A DNA stretch of 64,000 bases from Vicia villosa (lineage: Eukaryota > Streptophyta > Magnoliopsida > Fabales > Fabaceae), in the NCBI RefSeq assembly GCF_029867415.1, contig NW_026705302.1:310001-374000 (forward strand). The letters are read 5' to 3'. Position numbers and translations under genes: made by a program. Numbering within the stretch: position 1 is the stretch's first letter; each line of letters opens with the position of its first letter. This document shows positions 46,448 through 56,086 of the stretch, in pieces. The notes under the pieces are model-generated. The model worked only from the letters and a program-made list of their open reading frames with translations, searched no databases and had not been told where the DNA came from.

Positions 46448-46682
46448 AAAAAGGGGGAGAAATGTGATAATTGAATTAAGTCTCAACATTCCTAACAATT
46501 ATTTACAAATACTTCTAGTATTAATTTCAGGGGGAGATTGTTAATCTCAGGGGGAGACATATTCACACACTCTGATTATATGCTTATGATATATCTGTGT
46601 AATTGTCTTTGTTCATCTGATATTCTGGATACAAATTCATATCAATTATATATGTTTTTGTCATCATCAAAAAAGGGGAGAT
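46448..46682 (+). other. SIRE polypurine tracts
   Basis: AAAAAGGGGGAGA at about 46448-46462, CAGGGGGAGA at about 46528 and 46548, and the tract AAAAAAGGGGAGAT abutting the LTR at 46683. Only the last is positioned to prime plus-strand synthesis; the others are upstream repeats of it. Confidence 0.75.
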
Positions 46683-47652
46683 TGTTAGAACAAGAAATGT
46701 TCTGATTAATATTCTTTGTTTTGATGATAACATTAAGTATGAATTTTGTATAAGACAATGTGGTACTCTAATCCTTTGCATTTTCCATTTCAAGAAATAT
46801 ATATAGAGTATGCACAAATCAATGCTCAGAAGCAACTGACTCAGAAAGTTCTAGATGGCTTCATCAGAACATGCTCTGGAAAGACATCAAAAGATGGTCA
46901 TGCAAAATCAGAACATGAACTGGAAAGCATTAGAAAAATGATAGTCAGAAGAACAAGCTCTGAAGTTCTGATGGTATCACGCTCAAGCTCTTCAAAGTCA
47001 GATGACAGAATATGCTCTGCACCAAAGCTGATGGCTCTGATATTCAAACGTTGTTATCTACAAAATCTGAGTCCAGAAGAAAGTACAAGATGAAAGGCTG
47101 TAACGTCTAATCTCTAACTGACAAAAGGAACGTTAGAAGCTACAAAAGGCAAAGTCAGTAAAAGCAGCAAAAGAAAGGCCCGAGGTAGTTGACAAAAGTG
47201 TGAAACATTAAATGCAGCGTTGTACTATTCACGCAAAGCATTAAATGCACCGCAACGGTCATTTCCTCTCAACGCCTATAAATAGAAGTTCTCATCAGAA
47301 GCTGAATACAACACTTGAGAAAAATACACAAAAACACTGTCAAATTCAAAAGCTTACGAACTTCATCTTCAACCTCACAAACTCTTGTAATATTTAGTGA
47401 GTGTTAAGTTTAGAACTTAAGAGAAATAACACAGTTGTGATTATAACTTTATTAGAAGCATTCAAACTCTTGTAAACTTTATTTTACAAGGATTCCTAGA
47501 GTGATCAAGTTGTGATCTGTAGACTCTAGAAGACTTAGAGGTTATCTAAGTGGAAAATCATTGTAATCAGTTGAATTAGTGGATTAAATCCTCAGTTGAG
47601 ATAAATCACTCTAAGGGGGTGGACTGGAGTAGTTTGTTTTACAACGAACCAG
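46683..47652 (+). repeat. SIRE 3' LTR, left part
   Basis: Begins TGTTAGAACAAG after a polypurine tract, has TATAAATA at 47277-47284, and is interrupted by the Athila at 47653. The remaining 92 bp are at 61661-61752, giving an LTR of about 1.06 kb, the usual size for SIRE. Confidence 0.92.
47648..47652 (+). repeat. Athila target-site duplication, left
   Basis: ACCAG adjoins the element at 47653; the same 5-mer is at 61656-61660. Confidence 0.95.
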
Positions 47653-49399
47653 TGATCGCGACTTTACGTGTCTATAAATCTAATAACTGCAAGTGCACAG
47701 TCGTGTCGTGTAGTTTTAAAAGATATCGAATCCACAGGAACTATGAATCGATCTACCGTTATCTAAGGTTACTATGTAAAGCTAAGGCTACTAATATCTT
47801 GGTTCTTTCTAAAGGGAAATGTAATTGTGAAATCTAAATAATATAATAATAAACGGATATCAGTATGTATTTCTTTTAACTTAGGCGATCCAAAGGTCCA
47901 TTGGCTATGGTTCTCATTCGATTAAAAATCTTTATTAATTCTGTTGTTTAAAAGTCCTCCTCTCAAACTCTCGCTCTGTTGATTTAGACTACTATCCTAA
48001 CTCGTAATGTACGCTCTCGCCATCCCATTAGATTTAGAAAAGCTTTTTGAAAATAACATAGTTAATAAAATGCTCGCTTTATGAAGTCGTTATCTACTTA
48101 AATCTCCTAGTCTCAAACTCTCGCTCTATTCACTCGGCTCATGCTAGTATTCCCTAACGTACGCTTTCGCCATCCCGCGTCGGGTTTAAAAACACTTTTT
48201 GATAGTAAATAATGTCTAATTAGATTTAATACGCTTTCGCCATCCTTAAAACTAATGCCTTATGTCTACTATCCAGTTAAAGATCTCAAACTCTCGCTCT
48301 ATTGATTTTAACCTTTATCAGTCCTAAAATCTCAAACTCTCGCTCTGTTGATTTTAAGACTTTATTAATTAAATTAGACATAAAACCAAGAACAAGTGAT
48401 AGTTAATAAAACATATTTAAGCCAATTTATTTCGGATCCCACGGTTAACTTACTTTACATACCGATATCTTAATTAATTAGCCAGACATATTGATACGGT
48501 TAAACATGCATAAATTTATTCGGTTTATAATGAAAGGCATATTAAAAGGCATACAATATACCATGCAATTAAATAATATAAAGGCAGTAAATAAATAACA
48601 TGAATAAAATAAATCTGAAATAAATCTGGATCTTGGAGTACTCGAACTTCCGCCACAGGTAGGCTGGATAGTTCTTCAGAAATTATTAGGCGTACAATTT
48701 AAAGGCAAGGAAAATAAAAACTAAATCTAACGTAAGGTTAGATCTATAAAAGGTTCACAACAATTTCCGGTGTAGAAATTGTTATGAGAAAAGAAAGCAA
48801 TGAATAGAAATGCAGAGAAAAATAAATGCTTGAAAAATGAGTTCGGCAGCACTTCGTTTGCAAAAATTCGGACCTGGAGAACTGAAGTATCAGCCTCCTT
48901 TTATAGGTGAGGTTTTGCAGTTTGGTTCCATGAATGTAGCACGTTTTGGACTCAGACTTGGGAGACGCACGTCTCCACTTCTTTAGGAAGACTCAGCAAC
49001 GGACTTGAGACGTGCGTCTCAAGTGGAGAATTTTTAGGGAAGGTGGGAGACGGACGTCTCCTCTTCATGACGTGGCATAGAGCTGTTGGAGACGGGCGTC
49101 TCCACGTGCTGAAGTGGTCTTTTCCAGCTCCTTCGTGGGCTGGGCTTGATCTTTAGGCCTTTGGGTCTTCTTTGCACCCCTCTATTCACTTCAACACCTC
49201 TCTTTCATCTTTTAAGAATAAATAATAATGATTTTTGCTCCATTTCTTCTTGTTTTCACTAATAGTCTCAATATGAACGCAAAACCTGAAACATCGCAAA
49301 TACCCGCATAATATCATAATAAAACAATATAACTAAAAGAAAATGATAATAATACTTATGGATTTTAAGCTAAATATATGATATAAAATCGTGTTATCA
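47653..49399 (-). repeat. Athila 3' LTR
   Basis: 1747 bp, TG...CA. It has 33 bp near 48378-48410 that the 5' LTR lacks, bounded by ACATA repeats. Includes alternating short motifs (CTCAAACTCTCGCTCT and CGCT(C/T)TCGCCATCC) at 47955-48355, a TATA box on the minus strand at 48898-48905 and four palindromes at 48961-49103. Short plus-strand ORFs are not genes. Confidence 0.95.
48961..49103. repeat. four phased palindromes, Athila 3' LTR
   Basis: Palindromes with GAGACG/CGTCTC cores at 48961-48976, 49004-49023, 49046-49061 and 49088-49103, spaced 43, 42 and 42 bp. Central dinucleotides differ (CA, TG, GA, GG) while the arms are perfect. Confidence 0.9.
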
Positions 49400-49412
49400 A
49401 ACTCCCCCAGAC
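49400..49412 (-). other. Athila polypurine tract
   Basis: GTCTGGGGGAGTT on the minus strand, directly abutting the 3' LTR. Confidence 0.88.
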
Positions 49413-49420
49413 TTGAACCT

Positions 49421-49438
49421 TTGCTTGTCCTCAAGCAA
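49421..49438 (-). other. hairpin upstream of Athila polypurine tract
   Basis: TTGCTTG and CAAGCAA form a 7-bp stem with a 4-nt loop, 8 nt from the polypurine tract. I recall the same arrangement in other plant Athila elements; a role in RNA handling is inference. Confidence 0.55.
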
Positions 49439-50390
49439 ATAATAAGATAAAAACAGGAGGACAGCGAAATGAAATGCATGTCTGCCACGTCATACTCAGC
49501 CACAGAGTGTTTTCTTCGGAAACTTATGAGATGAATCCTAACAATAAACTTACAGTAGCGACACTAGACAAATCCCAACATGCATACCAATCCGAATCAT
49601 GCTATCATAGCTCGATCTTGACTTATCATCTTGTTTTGCCCGTTTCATTCGCGTGCAATCACATTAAGCCCATTATCTTGACACGCACATAGCAGAGTAG
49701 CCGGTTAGTGACTATGATCCTTTTTATGGAGTTCTGGCACATTTATGTGGTATACTCCTTAGCGTTTATTTGTGGATTGTGGGGAATCGAACCATAGTCC
49801 TTCCTACCAAGTTCAGTACCAGGTAACTTCTGAACCAATCAACAATGAGTTTTTTTTTTTTATATTTGAGATTTGTAACCGTTAGGTTAAATGATCGTGT
49901 GAGGATCACCTTACTTAGTAGGTACATTTCTATTGGCAATTTAAGCATATAATAATAATTATATGGATCATACACTTATATTCATCGACTCTCTGTGTAG
50001 TTGGTGTCTAAGACGGTGCCGACTGCTAGAATAAAATAATAAGGGTTACTTCAAAATTAAAGTCAATGGTTTCAGTATAAAAGGTGTTCAAATCGATTAC
50101 GCATACTTGGGGGTTTTAGAGTGTCGGGACGATAAGGGTATTGTCTCGAATCTTTACTCTGGTTTCTATATATTAAGTAAGTAGCTTCGTACTTTTCGAA
50201 CGTGCGGGGTTATGCGTTCATCGTTTGAAATATTTTTTTTTTGTTATGGCTCAAGAAAATGGAAAAGTTATAATAGACACGGGAATATGCATATAAGACT
50301 TAAAATTTCATAAATATGCTTTATTGAATTTGAAAAGAAACGTTACAAGGAAAGGAAATAAAAGAAAAATAATACTAAAGTGAGTAATAC
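49439..50390 (-). other. Athila 3' untranslated region
   Basis: About 950 bp without a credible ORF, between an internal polypurine-like tract and the terminal one. Confidence 0.6.
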
Positions 50391-50403
50391 GACTCCCCCA
50401 GAC
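50391..50403 (-). other. internal second polypurine-like tract, Athila
   Basis: GTCTGGGGGAGTC matches the terminal tract at 12 of 13 positions and lies 32 nt after the stop of the distal ORF-1-type gene. Confidence 0.55.
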
Positions 50404-50435
50404 TTTAATTATGCAGTTTCCTCAATGCATAGGAA

Positions 50436-51803
50436 CTACTCCTCGTTGTTGCGGTTGCGAGAACTGCTTGCGCCTCTGGTGCGAACACGTCGACGTCTAT
50501 TAGTAGGAGAGCCATTTGCACGAAGGTTGAGATCATTCAATTGTGTAGCAATTTTTGTGTAGTGGCCTTCGGTCCTAATAGCGTAGTCACGGTGCTCTTG
50601 TTGCATTTCTCGAATTAGCCTTAAGGTTTCGTCTTGATTTGTCTGCATAGCTTGAAAAAGTTGGTCTTGGCGTTGAATTGCAGCATACATGGAATCGAGA
50701 GTAATTGGTGGAGGATTATTTTGAGGAGGTTGGTTGGCATCGAAATCATCATCTGCTTGGTTGAACTCTTGTTCCATTTCATCCACCGGCTCATTATGAT
50801 GTTCAGGTTGGTTTTGATGAGGATCTTCAAGAATAAGCCTCCAACGCTGAATATAACGGATGTTGATTTGCTCGGGGCACGGTAGAATGACGCTTGGAAT
50901 TAAAGTTTTGTTGACCACCAAAGTGAAACGACCATCGGGTCCTGGTGACACCATGTGAGAGTCACGGCAGTAAGTGAGATCGAGGGACTGAGCAGGCATC
51001 ATGTAATGGGAAAGGGAGATGAGGTCGTCAGCGAGGCCTAAGGCATATGCCAATGTGGTAATAATGCCGCCAAAACAGAATGGGTTTGTAGCGAGAGCGT
51101 TGATGCATCCTTGGATGTGTTGGAGCATAAATGGTGCGGCATTGATGCGGATATTATTTAGCGCACAAAATAGGAAAAATAGCTCATTTTGGTTTACCTT
51201 GTGATTGTTGGATCTTGCAAAAATAGTGTTACCCAACACACGTTGAAAATAACGTATAGCGGGATTTTGAATGTGGGAAGCGTGAAGATTCCTCCAACCG
51301 GTAGCATTTTCGCCAGTCAAATTAAACCATAATTCAAAAGCAAGTTGCTCCCAAGATTGGCCATTGAGTTCTTCAAAAATGTTGCGAAGAGCATCTGGTC
51401 CATGAGAAAATTGCAAGTACGCAGCAATTTCTTCTTAATCTAAATCATATTCACGGTTAAATATCCGAAATTGGATGTTACCGGTTAAGAGTGGTTGATC
51501 AGAAGGAATGTCGTAGTTGAAAGAGCTTAAGAACTCTAAGACGAGTGGCTCATAAGTAGGTACGGGTTCAGTACAGAGGTGGTGTAGGCTAGATTTTGTG
51601 AGTAAATGGGTGACACCATCTGTTAAACCCAAAGTTTCTAGACACTCAGTGTTCACGAATTTCGCAGGGACAACTGAACGTTCATTGAAAGCAAGAATTT
51701 TTTTTTGTTGAGCAGCATCGTTGTCCTCTCGAAAAATAATTTGTGATAGGCCGGGAGGTGGTCTCCCAGGGTGCACACTTCGGATGATTGAACGTGGAGG
51801 CAT
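50436..51803 (-). pseudogene. Athila ORF-1-type gene, distal copy B
   Basis: ATG at 51803; 455 codons with a single TAA at 51435-51437 and no frameshift. It matches the Athila ORF-1 protein family and is clearly paralogous to copy A: shared FLSS...FR.F..EY, NP..RY, LF..LFxFC and FGGxITTLA-like segments. The C-terminal third is acidic (EPVDEMEQEFNQADDDFD), then proline-rich, then probably coiled-coil (MQTNQDETLRLIREMQQEH), ending in a basic patch (TNRRRRVRTRG). No transmembrane segment is evident. It sits 3' of integrase, where some Athila elements carry an env-like gene. A TATA box lies 87-93 bp upstream. Confidence 0.85.
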
Positions 51804-51889
51804 GGTGTGTTTGGGAGAAAAGAGTGTGGAGAGTAGAAAGATAGAAAATGGTTTTGAGGTTGTGAAGAAAAAGAATGATGGTGGTATGA

Positions 51890-51896
51890 ATTTATA
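51890..51896 (-). promoter_or_regulatory. TATA box upstream of Athila ORF copy B
   Basis: Minus-strand CACTATAAATTCATACC, followed by a leader rich in pyrimidines and the ATG at 51803. Upstream at 52153-52263 are palindromes of the LTR type. Promoter function is inference. Confidence 0.5.
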
Positions 51897-52614
51897 GTGA
51901 GTTTTGAAAATGTTGGATTAAAGAGAGAATTAAAAGGGGTTTATGATGGTGTTGAAGTTTGAATGGGTGGAAGAATAGAAAATGATGGAGAGTTATGGTG
52001 GTGATGATGGAGGTATGAATGTGGTTTATGGTGTTTAAATGGAAGAAATTATGGGGAAGAGAAAGATATTGAATGATGAATTTTGAAATTCAAAATGGGA
52101 GTTATGGTGGTTCTGCATGGTCAAGGGGACAGCAGCTGCCACACACCCTTGGGAGACGAGCGTCTCAGGTGGGCAGGCTGCAGAGAGGCATGCATGGAGA
52201 CGGGCGTCTCCTATCCTAGGCATGCAGATAGGTGGTCCCACAGAGATGGAGACGGGCGTCTCCTAGTCCTAGGGGTAGTGTTTTGCGTGTGCATGCTTTT
52301 GGTCATATGTTCTGACAGGTATAATGAAACATGTGAATAGTACAGAACAGTGACATGGTTTAATACTATAAACAGCAAAATGTTGATGACCAGACTGAGT
52401 ATATTATATGCAGTCATGAATATATAGCAGTCAATAGCAGCAAAATAGATAAAACACAGTAGCAGTGTTGAATAAAATATTGCATTTCAAATTAAAACTG
52501 GGTACTGAGTGTTAATAGCACCGAAATGTAAAATGCATAAAAGTAAACTCTAAACTAGAAATAAGAAATAACTAAAACTAAAAATAAAAAATCTAATATT
52601 CTAAAAGTCAACAT
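51897..52614 (-). promoter_or_regulatory. intergenic region between Athila ORF copies
   Basis: No supported gene. Holds three palindromes and, nearer copy A, AT-rich sequence. Looks like a promoter region for copy B. Confidence 0.45.
52153..52263. repeat. three LTR-type palindromes between Athila ORFs
   Basis: GAGACGAGCGTCTC at 52153-52166, and GGAGACGGGCGTCTCC at 52196-52211 and 52248-52263. Centre spacings are 44 and 52 bp. The latter two are identical to the palindromes at 49088-49103 and 61344-61359 in the LTRs. Confidence 0.9.
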
Positions 52615-54075
52615 CTAGCCACTTTTGTTTTGCATATTATGAGATATAGAATAAATGTGCTTGAAGACTTTGTCGAATTGAGCATTAACGGTGTCGATGA
52701 AATTGAAGAAGTGCGTTTGTAGAGTGTGTATCTCGTCGCGCATATGCTGGACTTCATGTTGCAATGCATCTATAGCTTGGCCATGTGTAATTGGATGATA
52801 AGCATGCTCGATCCTCGGAGGGGCATTTCTCGGGGCCACGGATTCAGCAGATGCAGTAGGATGTTGTTGTTCAGGCTCGACATCAGTCATATCCTCGAAT
52901 TGATCTCCTTGTGAACCAGTAGGAGTCTCAGGCTCATATTCAGGAACAGGTTCATCTTCAGGCATAGGCTCATATTCAGGCATAGGCTCATCCTCGGGCA
53001 TAGGTTCATACTCAGGCACGGGCTCACCTTCGGGAGGATTCATGTCATAGTATCACGGAGGAGTGTCAGGTTCAGAGTCTGATTCTGCTATATGCATATC
53101 ATCATCAAAATGTTCATAGGCTTGTGGAGTTTCTGGAGATGACTCTCTATCAGGAATCTGACCATAATAAAGCCAATTAGCGGGGTTGTGCACACTTGTC
53201 CTTGGATTTGGTAAAGTGAACTAATCCAGTACTTGATTATCAATAAGGAGCTCAAACTGGTCAGGACCAAGGTTTCCAATGATACCTCGATTGAAGCAGA
53301 ACTGAATGTCCATGGAGTTATAGGAACCAAAAGGTGTCAATCTAAGCAGTGGTTGTCTCATTCCTATGGCATTTGCAATCATAGTGATGAATCCCCCAAT
53401 CAGAATAGGTGAAACTTCGTCTTGCATGATGCGCTCGAAGTTTGCTAGCATAAATGTAATAGCATTGACTGGACGATTCTGAGAAGTGCAGAACATGATG
53501 AACACTTCTTCTTTGGAAACTTCAGTGACATTCTCAGGTTTATCGAAAATGTAGTGAGCGATAATCTTATGCAGGTATCTGAAAGCAGGGTTATGAATGT
53601 TCTCGGAGTGAAACTCATGCTCTTCAGGATTATCGTTTCCAGTAATCTTACCCCAGAAATTTTCCAACTCCCAGTAAGCAAATAGTTCCTCTTGAACTGT
53701 GGTGAATGCATCCGCTCCGTTAGGAATTTCTAACATAGCAGCAAAATCACGGACACAAAACTGATATTCCAATCCAAAAAGCCGAAAGAGAATAATTCCT
53801 CTCCTCACTCCTTGTCCACAGTTAGGCAGATAAGTCAATGAGCTTAAGAACTCCAGAGTGAGCTTTCGGTAGGTACAGAATTTGCGGAACAGGTGAGAAC
53901 CGGTCCAACTGATTTGGTTCAACAAGTACATGACACTTTCTTCGATTCCTAACTTCTTCATAGTCGGGTGATGAGGATAGTGAGTCAAATCCATTTGCCT
54001 CTGAGCTAGCTTAGCATATCTCGCTTCTTGTCCTCTTCCTCGGAACACAACTTCCATATTGTCAACTTCTTGCAT
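52615..54075 (-). pseudogene. Athila ORF-1-type gene, proximal copy A
   Basis: ATG at 54075; about 486 codons in one frame, with TAG at 53221-53223 and TGA at 53053-53055. The N-terminal 280 residues belong to the Athila ORF-1 family (LTLEFLSSLTYLPN, LFGLEYQFCVRDFAAML, FIMFCTSQNRPVNAITFML). The C-terminus has an acidic proline repeat (EPMPEYEPMPEDEP type, six to seven EP-x-PE units near 52925-53030) and a possible coiled coil (HEVQHMRDEIHTLQ). Paralogous to copy B but divergent. Upstream DNA is AT-rich without a clear TATA box. Confidence 0.85.
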
Positions 54076-54462
54076 CTTGATAAGTTAGTAACTAGATTAG
54101 CCTATAAGTTGGAAAATATGAAAATTAAGTTAGAATTTTGCTAGTGTTGAAAAAAGAAAATTAAAAAGAAGTAAAAATTAAAAAGATGTAACAAAATAAT
54201 AATTATAATTATAAAAAGATAAGATTTTTATAACAATGATTAAAATAGTAATTATAATTATAATAATTATTATTATTGGCAAAAAAACATAAAAATAGAA
54301 AAATGAAAAATATAAAAACAAGATAGAATAAAATAAAATAAAATAATTTAAATTAAATTAAATTAAAAGGATAAAGATAAGAAAATAAAAAAAATAAAAA
54401 CGTGGGTTGTCTCCCACTAAACACTTTGTTTTATGTCGTAAGCTCGACGATTTAAATGAAAA
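54076..54462 (-). other. AT-rich spacer between Athila integrase and ORF copy A
   Basis: Simple AT-rich sequence with (AATTA)- and (AAAT)-like runs at 54180-54380; no coding potential seen. Confidence 0.7.
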
Positions 54463-56086
54463 TCATTTTTTCGAATGAGCGGGCAGCTCGTCAAGTTTGA
54501 AAAGTTGAATATTTTCATCGTTCTCGAGACGATGGTAATGTTTAAGAAGTTGCCCATTTACGACAAAAGGTTCGACCGTTTTTCCTCTAATTTCTATCGC
54601 TCCGCTCGGAAAGATGTTAGTAATTTCGAAGGGACTAGACCATCTAGATCATAGCTTTCCAGGAAATAATTTTAGTCTAGAATTAAATAACAGGACTTTA
54701 TCGCCTATGCTAAAAGTTTTCCTAGATATACGCTTGTCGTGCCATTTTTTTCGTTCTTTCTTTATAGATTTTAGCGTTTTCGTAAGCGTCTTGTCTAAGC
54801 TCGTCTAATTCGTTTATGTCTAGAATGCGTTTTTCGCCAGCGGTAGTGTAATTTAAATTTAATGTCTTAATGGCCCAATAAGCCTTATGTTCCAATTCTA
54901 CCGGGAGGTGACATGATTTTCCATAAATGAGTTTGAGTGGGGTGGTTCCTATTGGAGTTTTGAAAGTTGTTCTATAAGCCCATAAAGCTTCATTTAACTT
55001 GGATGACCAATCTTTTCTAGATATAGCAACAGTCTTCTCCAATATTTGCTTTATTTCTCGGTTAGAGACTTCTACTTGTCCGCTTGTTTGTGGATGGTAT
55101 GGTGTCGCTATTCGATGATTCACTCCATATTTTCGAAGAAGTTTTTCAACGATTCTTGAAATGAAATGAGATCCACCATCGCTAATTACCAGTCTTGGTA
55201 CACCAAACCTAGGAAAGATGACATTTTTAAAAAGTTTGATCACTACTCGTGTGTCGTTTGTAGGAGAAGCGATAGCTTCTATCCATTTCGAAATGTAATC
55301 GACAGCTACGAGGATATATTTATTTCCGAATGATGATGGAAAGGGACCCATAAAGTCTATTCCCCAGACGTCAAATATTTCTACTTCTAGAATGCCCTTT
55401 TGAGGCATTTCGTCTCGTCTCGAGATATTTCCAGTTCGTTGACATCTATCACAGTTTATAACGGCAAAGTGAACGTCTTTCCATAGGTTAGGCCAATAGA
55501 GTCCAGATTGGAGGATTTTAGCACAGATTTTAGACGTGCTAGCATGTCCTCCATAAGGGGCTGAATGGCAGTGTGTTATTATACTTCCTATTTCTTCCTC
55601 AGGTACACAACGTCTAAAGATTCCATCGGGGCCTCTCTTGAAAAGAAGAGGGTCGTCCCAATAGTATTGTTTCAGGTCATGGAAGAATTTCTTCTTCTGT
55701 TGGTAGCTTAAATCAGGGGGAAGTACACCAGCGGCTAAATAATTTACGAAATCCGTATACCAGGGTGTAATGGTCACTGCAAAGGTGGTTGCAGCAGGTT
55801 CATCGGGAGCATTTCTTTCTAATTGAGCTATAAGCTTATCGTAAGGAAAATCATCGTTAATAGGTACGGTTTCAGGTTCTAGGCTTTCTAAGCGAGAAAG
55901 GTGGTCTGCTACTACGTTTTCTGTTCCCTTTTTGTCTCTAATTTCTAAATCAAATTCTTGCAATAGCAAGATCCATCTTAAGAGTCTCGGTTTAGCATCC
56001 TTTTTAGTTAATAGGTACCTAATAGCGGCGTGGTCGGTGTATATTATTATTTTGGCTCCTACTAAGTATGAGCGGAATTTATCCAA
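54463..56086 (-). pseudogene. Athila RNase H end and integrase
   Basis: Continues the pol gene after a frameshift near 56092. RNase H C-terminus ([20 protein letters not shown]) leads into integrase with an HHCC zinc region ([10 protein letters not shown] ... CDRCQRTGN) and catalytic residues in [19 protein letters not shown] and [13 protein letters not shown] one-base gain in an A run near 54745 moves the last stretch out of frame; the true C-terminus reads on to TGA at 54463-54465 in the other frame, with another stop at about 54650. All three D-D-E residues survive. Confidence 0.88.

Noticed and set aside
47955..48355. CRISPR-like spaced repeats in the Athila LTR
   Set aside because: Short interleaved motifs with irregular spacing in a plant LTR; no direct repeat of CRISPR length.
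49474..49692. Small plus-strand ORFs in the Athila 3' region
   Set aside because: Antisense to the element, in the untranslated region, no recognisable domain.
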